This document shows positions 25,728 to 34,619 of a stretch of DNA of 64,000 bases, piece by piece. The position numbers were made by a program, and so were the translations under genes. The first letter of the stretch is position 1. Each line of letters opens with the position of its first letter. The notes beneath the pieces were generated by a model, which was given only the letters and a program-made list of their open reading frames with translations, had not been told where the DNA came from and searched no databases. Origin of the DNA: Pseudomonas cichorii (lineage in GTDB: Bacteria > Pseudomonadota > Gammaproteobacteria > Pseudomonadales > Pseudomonadaceae); the NCBI RefSeq assembly GCF_018343775.1, contig NZ_CP074349.1:62001-126000 (forward strand), in the 5' to 3' direction.

Positions 25728-25991
25728 TTAACTGGCTACAGCCCCCTTCGGCCCGCTGGCAATCAAACTGGCCCCGCAGGCGGTTTTCATACCGTCGAGG
25801 GCCACGGGCGTTCCATCCACCGCATAAGTACTGCTGCCCTCGGCGATGGGGAAAATTCCTTTGCACAGAGGGCAACTGACTTTATGGCCAACACCGGCGA
25901 TGGGCTTGCCGTTGAGGTCGGTTTGGGAGAAGGCTTCGAGGACGACGCCTCCATGGGTGGTGGAGTCACCCAGGCGGATGATGTCTTTCAT
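25728..25991 (-). CDS. PAAR-domain type VI secretion spike tip (copy 2)
   Basis: An 87-residue PAAR protein starting at ATG 25991. It is 84 of 87 residues identical to copy 1 at 23584. Zinc-binding landmarks SCPLCKG and KTACGAS are kept. It follows the SUKH immunity gene in transcription order, with a 281-base space holding no gene I can recognise. Its stop directly abuts the Rhs core scar. Because the Rhs protein has no PAAR of its own, this protein may be the tip that loads on VgrG with it. That is inference. Confidence 0.92.
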   Translation of the reverse strand: MKDIIRLGDSTTHGGVVLEAFSQTDLNGKPIAGVGHKVSCPLCKGIFPIAEGSSTYAVDGTPVALDGMKTACGASLIASGPKGAVAS

Positions 25992-26272
25992 AACGTATCT
26001 GTCCTCCCTCAACCTATTCCTACTTCAGAGCTTCCCTAAACCATTTAGGTGCCACATTGCCGCCAGCGCAGGTGGCTCGTAACCCAATTCGGTGTAGCGA
26101 AATCACAACCCGTGCTCCACCCTGTGGCAGCAACACTCATGAATCTCCAGTTGATGAACTCTCATTCTGAGTGTTATGTCAAATACTTCGGTTTTTCTTG
26201 GATCGAACTGTCGGCAAGCAAAGCCTTTTGCGCATCAATCCAATTTTGAAAAACGCAATCCCATGAAAGCGT

Positions 26273-26710
26273 TTAAAGATCATCACCTACTATTTTCCCC
26301 AAAATCGCTAACTCGATCGCCGCCTCGAATGAGGGTGCAATCTCTTTAATTTCCTCAGGGTCAAGATCACCGAAATTCACACAAGAAAATCTTGGCTCCT
26401 TTGAAAAGCGATAATCTAATAAAAAGCAAATTGGTCCTCCATCAGACCCAATAGCAAGGACCTCACCACCTAAATAACTATTAATTTTATAACTATCATT
26501 CAATTCCAGAATCTGTATTGACGGCCACATCGACAAATAAACACTTTTAATCTTACCCTCGCCACCATCAGACCACTTCATAAACTCTTTATAGTCAGCA
26601 GGCAAAGCCAGCCCCACTTTACTTTCTATACCACGTAAAACCGATTCAGAAGCTCCTGTACGAACATGCCAACTAGGAGCAAGAGAAGAAATACATTGAA
26701 AAATATTCAT
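26273..26710 (-). CDS. SUKH (SMI1/KNR4) family immunity protein
   Basis: A 145-residue protein with the SUKH pattern: an N-terminal helix then IESKVGLALPADYKEFMKWSDGGEG, and later VLAIGSDGGPICFLLDYR. SUKH proteins are frequent immunity partners of nuclease toxins in polymorphic toxin systems. It starts 3 bases after the stop of the rhs gene, so translation is coupled. Its AT-rich composition is like that of the toxin tip it should neutralise (SHH-type nuclease, residues about 1443-1560 of the Rhs protein). Confidence 0.88.
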   Translation of the reverse strand: MNIFQCISSLAPSWHVRTGASESVLRGIESKVGLALPADYKEFMKWSDGGEGKIKSVYLSMWPSIQILELNDSYKINSYLGGEVLAIGSDGGPICFLLDYRFSKEPRFSCVNFGDLDPEEIKEIAPSFEAAIELAILGKIVGDDL

Positions 26711-26713
26711 TTT

Positions 26714-29700
26714 TTATCCATAAAAATGTTTGTATGCCTGTTTAATTGCCTTCCGTTTACATTTCTCACTCACTCCGGCAGCCCCAAGATCTCTATAGGA
26801 ATTTCTAAACTCTTCCTGCATTGATGTCCCCCATTTAGATTGCCCGTTAGCAAGTCGCTCATCTCTTCGAGCATTTTGCAATGCCGTAACGGTTGAGTGC
26901 TGTGGAGAGGCGGGCAGCAAAATTGCAGGTGCGCTTCCTCGTGAGTAATCTGAAACATTAGTCTTAGCCCATGCATCCTGGATTATATGATGCGATTGCA
27001 TTCCCGAAGGTCTTGGAGAAGGCTGCTCAGCATGGGCTGCAATACCACAAGGATCACAACTGCACTTTGCCAGCCCAAGCGGATCCATCCAGCCAACAGG
27101 ATTCGGCGCATACGCATACAGGTTCAACCCACCCGCATACCCAATCGGATCCTTACTAACAAACCGCCCTACCCTCGGATCATAGTACCGGTATCGGTTG
27201 TAATGCAGCCCCGTCTCATGATCGTGGTACTGGCCCTGGAAGCGGATCGGGTTGGTCAGGCCGAGCTGTTGGGCTGAGGCCGAGCGTTGTTCCTTGATTT
27301 CACCCCATGCCTTGTACTGTGCGCTCCAGGCGATGTTGCCGTTCTGGTCGGTCAGCTCCTGTGGCGTGCCCAGGTGGTCGCACTGGTACCAGGCCAGGGC
27401 GTCGAAGGGTTGGGCTTTTGGCCTGTGGTGCCACAGTGGGTCTTCGTCGAAGTTGTAGGGGCCGCTGTAGTCGGGCTGGTCGAGCAGGTTGATCGGGCTT
27501 TGGCGCAGGGCCTGGGCCACGGGCACGAAGCTGCCGGGTTCGTACAGGTAGTGCACGGTGCGGCCGGTGCCGCTTTCGTGCTGTGCCGGGCTGCTTTCCC
27601 AGGCGAGGGTGTCGCCGTCCCAGCCGTAGAGGGTGAAACCGCAGCCCAGTTCGCGTTGCTTGCGGGCGTGTTCGTTGCAGTTCCATTGCGAGCCCGCTTC
27701 GGGGCGGTGTTGGGTGTGCGCAGTCGAGTGCTTGTACAGACGGCGACCCAGGGCGTCGTAGGCGTAGTCCACTGCCAGGCGCGCATCGTCGAAATGCACC
27801 AGCCGGTCGAACAGGTCCCAGGTCAGGCGGCTGTAGGCACCGTTGTGCCAGCGCAGTACCTGATTGCCGCGCTCGTCGTAGTCGTAATGAGTGCCGGCGT
27901 ATTCGCGCAGCAGGTTATCCAGCAACTGGCTGCGCTTGGGGTCCTGGTCCAGCGGGCGGCGGATTTCGTTGACGGTGTCGTCCAGCAGGTTGCCTGCCGG
28001 GTCGAAGGCAAAGGTTTCCACGCCCAACCGGCTGGTGGCGCTGAGCAGACGGCCTACCGGGTCGTAACGATAGGCCAGCGGGCCACGGCGGCTGTCGTTG
28101 ATATCGGTCAACTGGCCGGCGGCGTCGTATTGATACTCGCGCTTGAGCAGGGTGGATTTGTCGTCGGGACGGCCCAGCAGTTGTTCCTGCAAGCGTCCGG
28201 CCGGGTCCCAGCTCTGGGTTTGCAGCAGGCGGTTGCCTTGGTGACGGGCGATCTCGCGGTGCAGGTCGTCGCGTTCGTAGCCGATCAGGTCATGGTCGTC
28301 CAGACGCATTCCCAGCAAGTGACCGCTGCCATAGGTCAGCCAACTGACGCGATGCCCATCCGGGCGGGTGGTGGCGATGCGTTGGTTGAGCACATCGTAT
28401 TCATGCTGCCAGACCGCGACCTGAGGTTTATCCAGGCCCAGATAGTGCTGATGCTCGCGCAGCAGGTTGCCCGCCGGGTCGTGGAACCATTGCAGGCGGC
28501 TGTCGGGGTTATCGGCGAGGATCAGGTTGCCGTTGCCGTCGTAGGCAAAGGTTTCGGTCTGGGTCTTTTCGCCTAGGCGCGCCGTGCGTTCGATCAGGCG
28601 GCCTACGGGGTCGAAGCTCAGGTCGATGGCCCGTTCGCCATTGACGGTGCGAGCCAGACGGCCGGTGTCCGTGTCGTACTGATAGCGGGTGACCCGGCCA
28701 TCGAAACCGGACTCGTCCAGCAAACGGCCTACAGGGTCGTAGTGGAAGTGGGCGCGGCGCTCGTTTTCGTTTTCCAGGGTGGTCAGGCGACCCAGCAGGT
28801 CCCAGCGGTAGCGCAGGGTCTGTTCGGCAGCATCGATGCGTTCGGCAATCAGGCCCGCTGCGCTGTAACTCCAGGTGGTGCAGCGTTCCAGGGCATCGGT
28901 GTGGGCCAGCAGTCTGCCTTCGGCATCGCGCTCGAAACGCTCTTCGGTCTTGTCCGGGTGAATGATCAGCGCCAGGTGTCCGGCCTTGTACTGGTACTCG
29001 GTGGTGTTACCCGCGGCATCGGTGAAGCTGACCATCTGCCCCAGGTCGTTGTATTTCCAGGCGCTGCTCTTGCCGGAGCAGTCGGTGTATTCGACGAGTT
29101 GCCCGGCGTCGTTGTAGGCCAGAACCTTTTCATTGCCGTGGGCGTCCTTGATGGCCGTGGGCAGACCTGCGTCGTTGTAGGCGTACTCGGTGGTGTTGCC
29201 CAGCGGGTCGATGGCTTCGACCAGATTGCCGTGATCATCGTAACCGCGCTGCCATTGCCCGCCTTCGGCGTCGCTGATCTTGATCAACTGGTCCTGATCG
29301 TCGTAGGCGTAATGCACCACGGTGTCGTCGGCGCGGATATGTTGCAGCAGGTTGCTGCGCTCGTCGTAGCGATAGCGGTCGGTGCTGCCGTCAGCGTGCA
29401 CATGGCGCACGACGTTCTTGGCCTCGTCACGGAACAGCCATTCCGAGCGCCCGTCGGCGTGGCGGATGCGGTAGGTGTAGCCCTTGATGTCGTAGTAGTG
29501 CCAGGTTTCATGGCCCAAGGCATCGGTGACGTAGGTCAGGCGGATGTTTTCGTCCCACTCCAGGCGGGTGTCGAAACTGCCGTCGTCGGCCCATTCGCGC
29601 ACGGCTCGGGCGTCGGCACCGCTGCCGTCCCATTGCAGGTTCATGCCGCGGCCGGTGCGGTCGGTGTAGCGGATGATCAGGTGCGATTGGTAGTGATACT

Positions 29701-31396
29701 GCCAGGCGGCACCGTTTTCATCCTGCGCCTGAACCAGATCGCCATCAGCGTCGTACTGGTAGCGACACAGCTGGCGCAGCGGCGTGCCGTCCTTGATTTC
29801 CCACAACCCGATCAGGCGGCCATGCTCGTCGAGCATTGTGCCGACGTGCAAGTGCACCTTGCTGATGTCACCACCCTGATAGGTCAGGATGTCGGACAGC
29901 ACGCTGGAGTCGCCATGGCGATGCTCGTAATGCAGCATCACCCCGGCACCGTTGCGCAACTCGATACCGGTCAGGCGATAGTGCTGGCCGTGGCGCAGGT
30001 AGGTTTCCTTGCGTTCCAAGCCGCGACACAGCACCAGTTGCTCTTCACTGGCGCGCACCAGGGTGACGTTTTCGATGGCGTCGTAATGGAACAAGCCCAC
30101 CGCAGGCAGCGGGCAGGCATGGCTGCGGCCATCGGCGTCGTGGAACATCAGCCCGTCATCGACCCGGTCGAAGCGGGTGGTGAGTTCGCTGATCCAGCGT
30201 GCGCCCATGACGCCTTGATCGTAGGCCGACAAACGCGAGTTATAGAGACGCGCCCAGTGAATAGGGAAAGGACCGGGCAGGCTGAAGTCGGTGTGGCTGA
30301 AGGTTTCGGAGCCGAGGGCGAAGCTGATGCTGTTGCCTGTAACGGCGCAGACCCCGTTTTTCGGGCACTGGGGATCGCCGGTGGCGGGTGCCTGTTTTTC
30401 CTGCGCCCCCATCTCCCCTTCGCCCGCTTGCTTTGTTGCCTGGCTGGTGGTGCCCGATTTGACGCTGGCGCTCTGGCCACGCAACTGACGCTTGCGCCAG
30501 GAAGCAACCGAGGTCGCCAGCATTTGCAGCAGCCAGCCAATGGAGTGCAAGGCTCGGGGATCGCTCAGGCGGCTTAGTTGGGCGCTCAGCTCCGGGCCCA
30601 TGGCTTTGAGGCCGGCGGTTTCGGTCAGTACCCGTTTCTTCGCTTCGTCGGGCAGCAGGTTTTTTGCCGCACTGTTGGCGACACCCTTGCCTGCCGCCTT
30701 GTAGGCACTGAACAGCCCGCCGAAGATATTGCCGATGGCGGCCTTGGGGTCATTGAGCAGTTGGTCGCCTGCCTTGCTGAGCTGGGCGTTGGCAGCCTTG
30801 AGGTCGCCCTTGGCATCAAGGGTGCCGTTGGCCACGGCTTCCAGGCCCTTGGCGATTTCGCTGATCACGTCTTCGCCCAGCTTGCCTGCGTCCTTGAGGA
30901 TCGCTGCCAGCTTGGGTTCTGCCTGTTTGACGAAGTCATCGATGGTGCCGACGATGGTGGCGTTCAGGTGCCCGATCAGAATCTCGATCAGGGCATCGCC
31001 CATCACCAGCTTGGCGCTGTGGCGCAGTTCCTGGCGCACCAGAAACAGTGTCGGGCGCAGGCTCATGCGCGCCGCAGCCATGGTGGGTGGCGCTGGCAAC
31101 ACGCCGATCAGGTTGATGCCCAGGCTCACCCAGTCGAGCATTTCGCGTTTCTGGCTCTTGGTCAGAGTGACGATATCGCTCAGCGCATCGACCAGCGCCA
31201 TGATGTTGCCCACCACCGGCAAGGCCCCGGCGGTGTTCTTGATCCGCTCCAGGGTCACGATGCCGCCGCTGACTTCCTGCAACCAGGCATCGAAGACCGC
31301 TGCCCCGCGTCCCACGTCTTGCAGGTCGAGGGTATTGAGCGGCGCGACTGCCACCTGTGCTTCACGTTTTGCTACCGCAGTAGTCTCAGTCGTCAT
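26714..31396 (-). CDS. Rhs-family type VI effector with SHH-type nuclease tip
   Basis: A 1560-residue protein. Residues 1-340 form an N-terminal region with hydrophobic helices (about 60-115) and no PAAR. About 345-400 is the Rhs entry segment (GNSISFALGSETFSHTDFSL). YD repeats then build the Rhs shell, and DPIG-x18-DPLGL (ending at residue 1442) is the self-cleavage motif. The tip (1443-1560) has SHH at 1468-1470 in MQSHHIIQDAWAK and a later His1500, as in HNH/EndoVII nucleases with an SHH signature. It should be a DNase delivered with VgrG, whose gene overlaps its start by four bases. SUKH immunity follows. The tip is AT-rich against a GC-rich core, a sign of tip exchange. Confidence 0.92.
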   Translation of the reverse strand: MTTETTAVAKREAQVAVAPLNTLDLQDVGRGAAVFDAWLQEVSGGIVTLERIKNTAGALPVVGNIMALVDALSDIVTLTKSQKREMLDWVSLGINLIGVLPAPPTMAAARMSLRPTLFLVRQELRHSAKLVMGDALIEILIGHLNATIVGTIDDFVKQAEPKLAAILKDAGKLGEDVISEIAKGLEAVANGTLDAKGDLKAANAQLSKAGDQLLNDPKAAIGNIFGGLFSAYKAAGKGVANSAAKNLLPDEAKKRVLTETAGLKAMGPELSAQLSRLSDPRALHSIGWLLQMLATSVASWRKRQLRGQSASVKSGTTSQATKQAGEGEMGAQEKQAPATGDPQCPKNGVCAVTGNSISFALGSETFSHTDFSLPGPFPIHWARLYNSRLSAYDQGVMGARWISELTTRFDRVDDGLMFHDADGRSHACPLPAVGLFHYDAIENVTLVRASEEQLVLCRGLERKETYLRHGQHYRLTGIELRNGAGVMLHYEHRHGDSSVLSDILTYQGGDISKVHLHVGTMLDEHGRLIGLWEIKDGTPLRQLCRYQYDADGDLVQAQDENGAAWQYHYQSHLIIRYTDRTGRGMNLQWDGSGADARAVREWADDGSFDTRLEWDENIRLTYVTDALGHETWHYYDIKGYTYRIRHADGRSEWLFRDEAKNVVRHVHADGSTDRYRYDERSNLLQHIRADDTVVHYAYDDQDQLIKISDAEGGQWQRGYDDHGNLVEAIDPLGNTTEYAYNDAGLPTAIKDAHGNEKVLAYNDAGQLVEYTDCSGKSSAWKYNDLGQMVSFTDAAGNTTEYQYKAGHLALIIHPDKTEERFERDAEGRLLAHTDALERCTTWSYSAAGLIAERIDAAEQTLRYRWDLLGRLTTLENENERRAHFHYDPVGRLLDESGFDGRVTRYQYDTDTGRLARTVNGERAIDLSFDPVGRLIERTARLGEKTQTETFAYDGNGNLILADNPDSRLQWFHDPAGNLLREHQHYLGLDKPQVAVWQHEYDVLNQRIATTRPDGHRVSWLTYGSGHLLGMRLDDHDLIGYERDDLHREIARHQGNRLLQTQSWDPAGRLQEQLLGRPDDKSTLLKREYQYDAAGQLTDINDSRRGPLAYRYDPVGRLLSATSRLGVETFAFDPAGNLLDDTVNEIRRPLDQDPKRSQLLDNLLREYAGTHYDYDERGNQVLRWHNGAYSRLTWDLFDRLVHFDDARLAVDYAYDALGRRLYKHSTAHTQHRPEAGSQWNCNEHARKQRELGCGFTLYGWDGDTLAWESSPAQHESGTGRTVHYLYEPGSFVPVAQALRQSPINLLDQPDYSGPYNFDEDPLWHHRPKAQPFDALAWYQCDHLGTPQELTDQNGNIAWSAQYKAWGEIKEQRSASAQQLGLTNPIRFQGQYHDHETGLHYNRYRYYDPRVGRFVSKDPIGYAGGLNLYAYAPNPVGWMDPLGLAKCSCDPCGIAAHAEQPSPRPSGMQSHHIIQDAWAKTNVSDYSRGSAPAILLPASPQHSTVTALQNARRDERLANGQSKWGTSMQEEFRNSYRDLGAAGVSEKCKRKAIKQAYKHFYG

Positions 31397-34377
31397 GACA
31401 GCATCTCACCCGCCAGAAGATCGGGCGTTTTCAGGGGAATCGAGGGAGGCGTGAGGGGCGGCAGGCTCGGCAGCTTGGGCATGCTCGGTAGTGTGGGCAA
31501 TTGCGCCAACTTGCTCGCGTTGCCCAGTACCGACGCCGCACTCGGCACGACGGTGCCGGCCAGGTTGGCCAGTTGCGGAAGGCCTGATGCGCCAGCCTGC
31601 AATGCACTTTTGGCTTGCTGGGCGGTCTGCACGGCTCCTTGTGCGGATTGCACCACGCCCATGCCTTTCTGGACGGCGGCCATTCCGTTACTGGCCATCT
31701 CCATCCCGCCCTTGGCCAGCGCCTTGCCGCTGTCCAGCAGCTCGGCAGCCTTGCCTTCGCTCGGCAGTACACTGGCTACCATCGCCTCGATGGACGACGG
31801 CGCGCTGTCACTCTCCGGCTGTTCCGCTGGCCACTCAGGTTTGCCGATGTAGCTGCCGTCGCTCCAGGTATCCGCCGGGTCTGGCCCGAACTTCACCTGC
31901 GCGGGTCCTGGTGCTGCGCCCGAAACCGTGGCAAAGCCCTTGGCATCAAGGCTGCCCTTGAGGCTCTTGCCCAACGCATCGATAACCTCGAAGTCTCCCC
32001 CTTTGATGCCCTGTAATCCCGCGTACTGGTTGAACAGCTCCAGCGTGCCTTGGCCCGGTTTTGGCGGTTCGGGGAAGACGCCCGCCAGACTCTTGGCCCC
32101 GGTGTAGGCAAAGTTCGCTGCGTGTGCGGTGTAGGGGCCGGGTGTGGCGTGGGTAATGCCGCCCGCGTTGTAGGTGGTAGCGCTGCCGCCGCCCTGTATC
32201 ACCAGTTCGGTCTTGGCGGTGATGGTGATGCGGTCGGCATTGGCGGTGATATTGAGCTTGGCCAGCAGGTTGATGCTGTCCTTGAGGGCTTTGACGTCGA
32301 TGTCGCCGGAGACGGCCACCAGCCGCCAGCCCAGGTTCTGCACGAACAGCCGCATGCCCTGACTGGCGCTGGCCAGCAGGCGTTTGCCGATGGACAGGCT
32401 GGTGTGCCCGGTGCTGCTCAGGGCCAGGTGTTCGCCGGTGGCGATATGGCTGGAGCGCGGTGTGGACAAGGCGATGCCGGCCGGGCTCGCCAGCACCAGA
32501 TGCGGTTCGGTGAATTCCGGAAACTCATTGGCGCTCATGTTTGCCGGACCGCTGCCCAGAATGCCCTGATGCTGGGCGTGCAGCGCTTTGGCCACATCGT
32601 CCTGATCGCCAGTTTCCTGAGCCTGCACTTCGCGAGCCTGGGCGCCCAGGCCGTCCTGTTGCTCGCTGGCGGTGGCCAGTCGTTCGGCCGTTTCGGGCAG
32701 GTCCTTGTGGTGTTTCGATTCGTTGGGGCGTGGTTCGGTTGTGATCAGCAACCCTGCCGCCGCCCGCACCGCGCCATGGCGGTCGGTGCGCAGCTCGAAG
32801 CCTTCACCGCGGGGTTTGCCGCCGGAAGGGCGTGGATGGGTCAGGTAGCCGAGGTTGATCGCACTGGCACCATGGTCGCTGCGCAGCGCGATGCTGATCT
32901 CGCTGGTGGTGTCGTCGATGCGCAGTTCGTTGGCGCGGCTGCCCTTGTATTCCTTGCTCTTGACCGTGGCCAGGGTCTTGAAGTCCGGCAGTTTGTAGGG
33001 CGGCAGGTTGACGCCGTGGTACAGGCAGCCGGTGAGCAGCGGCTGATCGGGGTCGCCTTCCAGAAAGCTGATCAGCACTTCCATGCCGATGCGAGGCAGG
33101 TTGATCGAGCCGAAGTTCTGGCTGGCCCAGTTTGACGCCACGCGCATCCAGCAACTGGTCTTGTCGTCGTGCTCGCCTTCGCGATCCCAGAAGAACTGCA
33201 CCTTCACCCGACCGTACTGGTCGCAGAAAATCTCCTCGCCTTCGGGGCCGGTGACCACCGCCCGCTGAGTGCCCAGCACCTGTGGCTTGGGGTGATCCAG
33301 TGGCGGGCGGTATGGCACGTCCCATGGGGTGGCCGTGAAGCGGTTGCGGTAGCCCTGGTGAAAATCGTCCTTGAGGTCTGTGGTGTCGCTGGTCACCGAC
33401 TCTTCCAGAACCTGCGGCTGCTTGCCCTCATGGAAAATCTCGGTGAGCAGCCACAGATCGTTCCAGGCCGCGTTGGTATGTTCGGTCAGCGACAGGAAGT
33501 GTCCACTCACCAGCAACGGCTGGTCACTGCGGCCTTCTGCCAGGCGGTAATCACTGCGATGGCGCTCCAGCGCCCGGTTGGCCAGGTGTTTGCCGCGCTG
33601 GCGATCGGTGAAACGGCCTGGGTAGTCGTAATCCTCCAGGTCTGGCTGGGCTTCGCTTTTGGCGTCGCTTTCCAGCTCGATACGCGGCTTGGTGAAGTCG
33701 TAGTCGCGCCGTGTCGTGCGGCTGGTGCGGGTCGTCAGGCGCAACTCGAAGCGCTTGATGACCGGCGTGTCGGCGACCAGGCCGTTGTCCTGCTGGTAAG
33801 CCACCGGGGCCAGCTTGGGGAACACTGTCTGGTCGTCGCCGAACACCAGCGTGTGGGCACTGCTGCTGTGCTGGAAGTGGTAGTGAATCCCCTCTTCTTC
33901 GCACAAGCGCTGGATGAATTGCAGGTCGGACTCGTCGTATTGCACGCAGTACACCCGCTCGGGGTATTCCGTACTCAGATGAAACTGGTGATCGCTGGCC
34001 AGAATGCCGTGCTCTTCCAGTACCTGGGTGATGATCTGTGGCACCGTCATTTGCTGGAAGATGCGCTGATTGATGCGGTGCGCCAGATAAGCCAGCTTCG
34101 GGCGCAGACTGATCCGGTAGCGGGTCAGGCGCTTGCCGGCCTCGCCCTGAGCGATGCTGTACACCAGGCCATGAATGCCGGTGCCCGAGGGCGACAGTTG
34201 CAGGAACGCGAGCTTGTGCAGCAGCCCTTCGAGGTCCAGCGAGGCTTTTTCGCTGACCAGTTCCAGTTCAAAGGCGAAGGGTGTGTTGAGCGCTTCACGG
34301 CCTTCAAAGGCCAGAACCTGAAAGTCTGCGCCTTCAAGGGTCAGCGTGAAATGGGGCTGGTTGGCCGATGAGAACAT
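31393..34377 (-). CDS. vgrG: VgrG (TssI) spike protein with extended C-terminus
   Basis: A 994-residue type VI spike protein. The start is ATG 34377 (MFSSANQPHFTLTLEGADF), after GAGGAACAAGGG. Earlier ATGs (Met at 34440 and 34395) give non-family residues. The gp27-like part runs to about 380, and the gp5 OB-fold includes GRVKVQFFWDREGEHDDKTSCWMRVASNWA. A DUF2345-like beta-helix (about 600-760) follows. Next comes a small TTR-like beta domain (FEVIDALGKSLKGSLDAKGF), a shape used by other VgrG proteins to bind effectors. The last 150 residues are Ala/Pro rich. It overlaps rhs by four bases, so it likely carries Rhs. Confidence 0.93.
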   Translation of the reverse strand: MFSSANQPHFTLTLEGADFQVLAFEGREALNTPFAFELELVSEKASLDLEGLLHKLAFLQLSPSGTGIHGLVYSIAQGEAGKRLTRYRISLRPKLAYLAHRINQRIFQQMTVPQIITQVLEEHGILASDHQFHLSTEYPERVYCVQYDESDLQFIQRLCEEEGIHYHFQHSSSAHTLVFGDDQTVFPKLAPVAYQQDNGLVADTPVIKRFELRLTTRTSRTTRRDYDFTKPRIELESDAKSEAQPDLEDYDYPGRFTDRQRGKHLANRALERHRSDYRLAEGRSDQPLLVSGHFLSLTEHTNAAWNDLWLLTEIFHEGKQPQVLEESVTSDTTDLKDDFHQGYRNRFTATPWDVPYRPPLDHPKPQVLGTQRAVVTGPEGEEIFCDQYGRVKVQFFWDREGEHDDKTSCWMRVASNWASQNFGSINLPRIGMEVLISFLEGDPDQPLLTGCLYHGVNLPPYKLPDFKTLATVKSKEYKGSRANELRIDDTTSEISIALRSDHGASAINLGYLTHPRPSGGKPRGEGFELRTDRHGAVRAAAGLLITTEPRPNESKHHKDLPETAERLATASEQQDGLGAQAREVQAQETGDQDDVAKALHAQHQGILGSGPANMSANEFPEFTEPHLVLASPAGIALSTPRSSHIATGEHLALSSTGHTSLSIGKRLLASASQGMRLFVQNLGWRLVAVSGDIDVKALKDSINLLAKLNITANADRITITAKTELVIQGGGSATTYNAGGITHATPGPYTAHAANFAYTGAKSLAGVFPEPPKPGQGTLELFNQYAGLQGIKGGDFEVIDALGKSLKGSLDAKGFATVSGAAPGPAQVKFGPDPADTWSDGSYIGKPEWPAEQPESDSAPSSIEAMVASVLPSEGKAAELLDSGKALAKGGMEMASNGMAAVQKGMGVVQSAQGAVQTAQQAKSALQAGASGLPQLANLAGTVVPSAASVLGNASKLAQLPTLPSMPKLPSLPPLTPPSIPLKTPDLLAGEMLS

Positions 34378-34495
34378 CCCTTGTTCCTCGTGCATGGCTG
34401 CACGGGCACGAATTGCTTTTCTGGCTATCCATGCCCGCAAAAGTAGTCGGTGTATCTCCTATTCCCGGTAGGGCAAAAAACCGGCCGGGATGAAT

Positions 34496-34618
34496 GGCGC
34501 AAAAAGTTGCTCACGGCTGTGCAATTTCTTGCGCAGTCGTCTGTAAGAGTTGAAGTAAAAAGTCTGCATTAAAATATGCACAGGATTATCAATAATCAAG
34601 TGTGCAACTTCTTGCGCA
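34496..34618. promoter_or_regulatory. three palindromic operator-like sites upstream of vgrG
   Basis: Site 1 at 34496-34513 (GGCGCAAAAAGTTGCTCA), site 2 at 34518-34535 (TGTGCAATTTCTTGCGCA) and site 3 at 34601-34618 (TGTGCAACTTCTTGCGCA). All fit TGYGCAA-N4-TTGCGCA with few mismatches. Site 2 starts 22 bases after site 1, about two helical turns. They lie 119-241 bases upstream of the vgrG start. The regulator is unknown. Confidence 0.6.
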
Positions 34619-34619
34619 C

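Noticed and set aside
28742..30577. A 611-codon open frame opposite the rhs gene, and similar frames at 27287-28576 and 30578-31852
   Set aside because: These are antisense shadows of the Rhs core. Their Val/Gly/Gln-rich products arise from the YD-repeat codons read backward.
26714..31396. Repeated motifs in the Rhs gene as a possible CRISPR or tandem DNA repeat
   Set aside because: The repeats are protein-level YD repeats with varied DNA and no constant spacer. No CRISPR-like direct repeats are seen anywhere in the window.
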